64,000 nt of DNA from Pachypanchax playfairii (Eukaryota > Chordata > Actinopteri > Cyprinodontiformes > Aplocheilidae): positions 4,394,932-4,458,931 of the forward strand of contig SSNP01000010.1 in assembly GCA_006937955.1 (NCBI GenBank), written 5' to 3'. The notes under the pieces are model-generated. The model did no database searches. It was not told the origin of the DNA and saw only the letters and a list, made by a program, of their open reading frames with translations. A program made the translations under genes and the position numbers. Positions 63,286 to 64,000 of the stretch are shown one piece after another; positions within the stretch are counted from its first letter, which is position 1; every line of letters begins with the position of its first letter.

Positions 63286-64000
63286 CGGTCACTTCGAAGG
63301 AAAAACCCTCCCGCCTGACTTTCTCAGTGACTTTGTTGTTTAACAGTGACTCTTTTCAGACTCTGGCTCTTGTGGACTCGGGGTGTGAGCAGAACTTTTT
63401 GGACGCAGCTCTCACTCGACAACTCAAGCTTCCAGTGCACAAACTTCAGACCCCAGTCCGAGTGGCTGCCCTGGATGGCCGTTCCCTCACCACCATCACC
63501 CACCGGACCTGCGAGCTGGAGGTGGTAATCTCAGGTAACCACCGTGAGAATATCTCATTTCTGGTTTTTCCCTCCACGCAGGTTCCGGTGGTGCTGGGCC
63601 ATCCGTGGTTAAGGACGCATAATCCTCACATCAACTGGGCGGAGGGTAACATTGACTCTTGGAGTTTGTTCTGTTTGTCCCAGTGTCTGCTCTCTGCTCT
63701 CGCCAGGTCCACATCCCCAGCGCTCCCAGAGGAAGAGATACCAGACATCACCCGAGTCCCCCGTGAATACCACGATCTAAGTAAGGTATTTAGCAAATCC
63801 CGAGCTGTATCTCTTCCTCCTCATAGACCGTACGACTGCGCCATCGACCTGTTCCCCGGAGCGCCCCTGCCGTCTAGCCGGCTCTACAATATCTCCCGCC
63901 CGGAGCGAGAGAGCATGGAGCGTTACATCAAAGAGTCGCTAGAGGCAGGCATCATCCGCAGATCTACATCACCTCTAGGGGCAGGATTCTTCTTCGTGTC
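63252..64000 (+). CDS. pol: Pol polyprotein, partial (protease and start of RT)
   Basis: This frame is -1 relative to gag and is expected to be made only as a Gag-Pol fusion by frameshifting at 63246-63252. It is open without a stop to the window edge. The aspartic protease has its catalytic D-S-G at 63375-63383 (L-V-D-S-G-C) and the later V-V-L-G-H-P-W-L motif at 63588-63611. These cut the polyprotein. The reverse transcriptase begins around 63768 (H-D-L-S-K-V-F-S-K), with P-P-H-R-P-Y-D-C-A-I-D-L and, at the end, the fingers segment S-T-S-P-L-G-A-G-F-F-F-V. The palm, RNase H and integrase are outside the window. There is no ATG of its own near the start, which supports frameshift expression. 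Confidence 0.9.
63259..63313 (+). promoter_or_regulatory. H-type RNA pseudoknot stimulating frameshift
   Basis: Stem 1 pairs GACCGTCAGA (63259-63268) with TCTGACGGTC (63281-63290), 10 perfect pairs. Stem 2 pairs CGGGAGG (63274-63280), in the loop of stem 1, with CCTCCCG (63307-63313), 7 perfect pairs. Loop 1 is 5 nt, there is no base between the stems, and loop 3 is 16 nt. It begins 6 nt after the slippery site, within the usual 5-9 nt spacing. The gag stop codon lies in the 3' arm of stem 1. Confidence 0.85.

Larger units (their letters stand above)
61544..64000 (+). mobile_element. Ty3/Gypsy (sushi-like chromovirus) LTR retrotransposon, 5' half
   Basis: The order is 5' LTR (61544-62262), self-priming PBS (62264-62274), gag (to 63285), then pol in the -1 frame starting with the protease and entering the reverse transcriptase at the window edge. 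Gag and pol are open throughout, and base composition is clearly GC-richer than the AT-rich flanks, both signs of a recent insertion. The gag capsid motif L-L-R-G-R-A-L-R-W-A, the R-S-V-A-D-F-S-V-D-F-R-T-L segment and the single CCHC knuckle are typical of fish sushi-type elements. The integrase, 3' LTR and 3' target duplication lie outside the window. Confidence 0.93.

Overview
This window looks like AT-rich, gene-poor teleost fish DNA. The evidence is indirect: long dinucleotide and tetranucleotide microsatellites, no compact coding, and a repeat set that I know as typical of ray-finned fish. That set comprises an L2/Rex1-type LINE, tRNA-derived SINEs, a hAT-type foldback MITE with GGCCTCGAGGGCC-containing ends, Tc1/mariner remains and a sushi-like Ty3/Gypsy retrotransposon. 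I could not place any host protein-coding gene with confidence. The window is either intergenic or lies inside very large introns.

Layout. 1-2149 is non-coding. 2150-3118 is an internally deleted LINE with a (GATTT)n tail. 5288-5851 is a SINE (minus strand) split by a 213-bp hAT-type MITE (5596-5808) flanked by an exact 8-bp duplication, TTGTAAGG. 8480-8870 is a decayed Tc1/mariner transposase. 9-35 kb is mostly AT-rich DNA with a perfect (TATC)30 array (17725-17846), another SINE (21065), a pair of perfect palindromes (21689-21719) and a few splice-site-bounded exon-like segments, all unproven. 35208 is a SINE and 38271-38935 a dispersed repeat with inverted-repeat-like ends. 41562 is a (TG)26 array. 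41812-42512 is a minus-strand LINE reverse-transcriptase fragment of the same family as the 2.2-kb element. 47155 and 47445 are two SINE fragments in opposite orientation. 53030-54180 is an unrecognised decayed block, and 59396-59594 is a Tc1-type deletion derivative.

The clear functional unit is at the right edge. A Ty3/Gypsy (chromovirus, sushi-like) LTR retrotransposon starts at 61544 and runs off the window. It has a 719-bp 5' LTR, an open gag with a CCHC knuckle, and a pol that is open to the window end in the -1 frame. Two RNA-level signals can be read directly. First, an 11-nt stretch at the predicted transcript 5' end is complementary to the primer-binding position just after the LTR, which is the self-priming arrangement of the Tf1/sushi group. 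Second, at the gag end there is a T TTA AAC slippery heptamer in the gag frame, a 6-nt spacer and an H-type pseudoknot with a 10-bp stem 1 and a 7-bp stem 2. This predicts -1 ribosomal frameshifting into pol. The element appears recent and possibly active, but its 3' half is outside the window.
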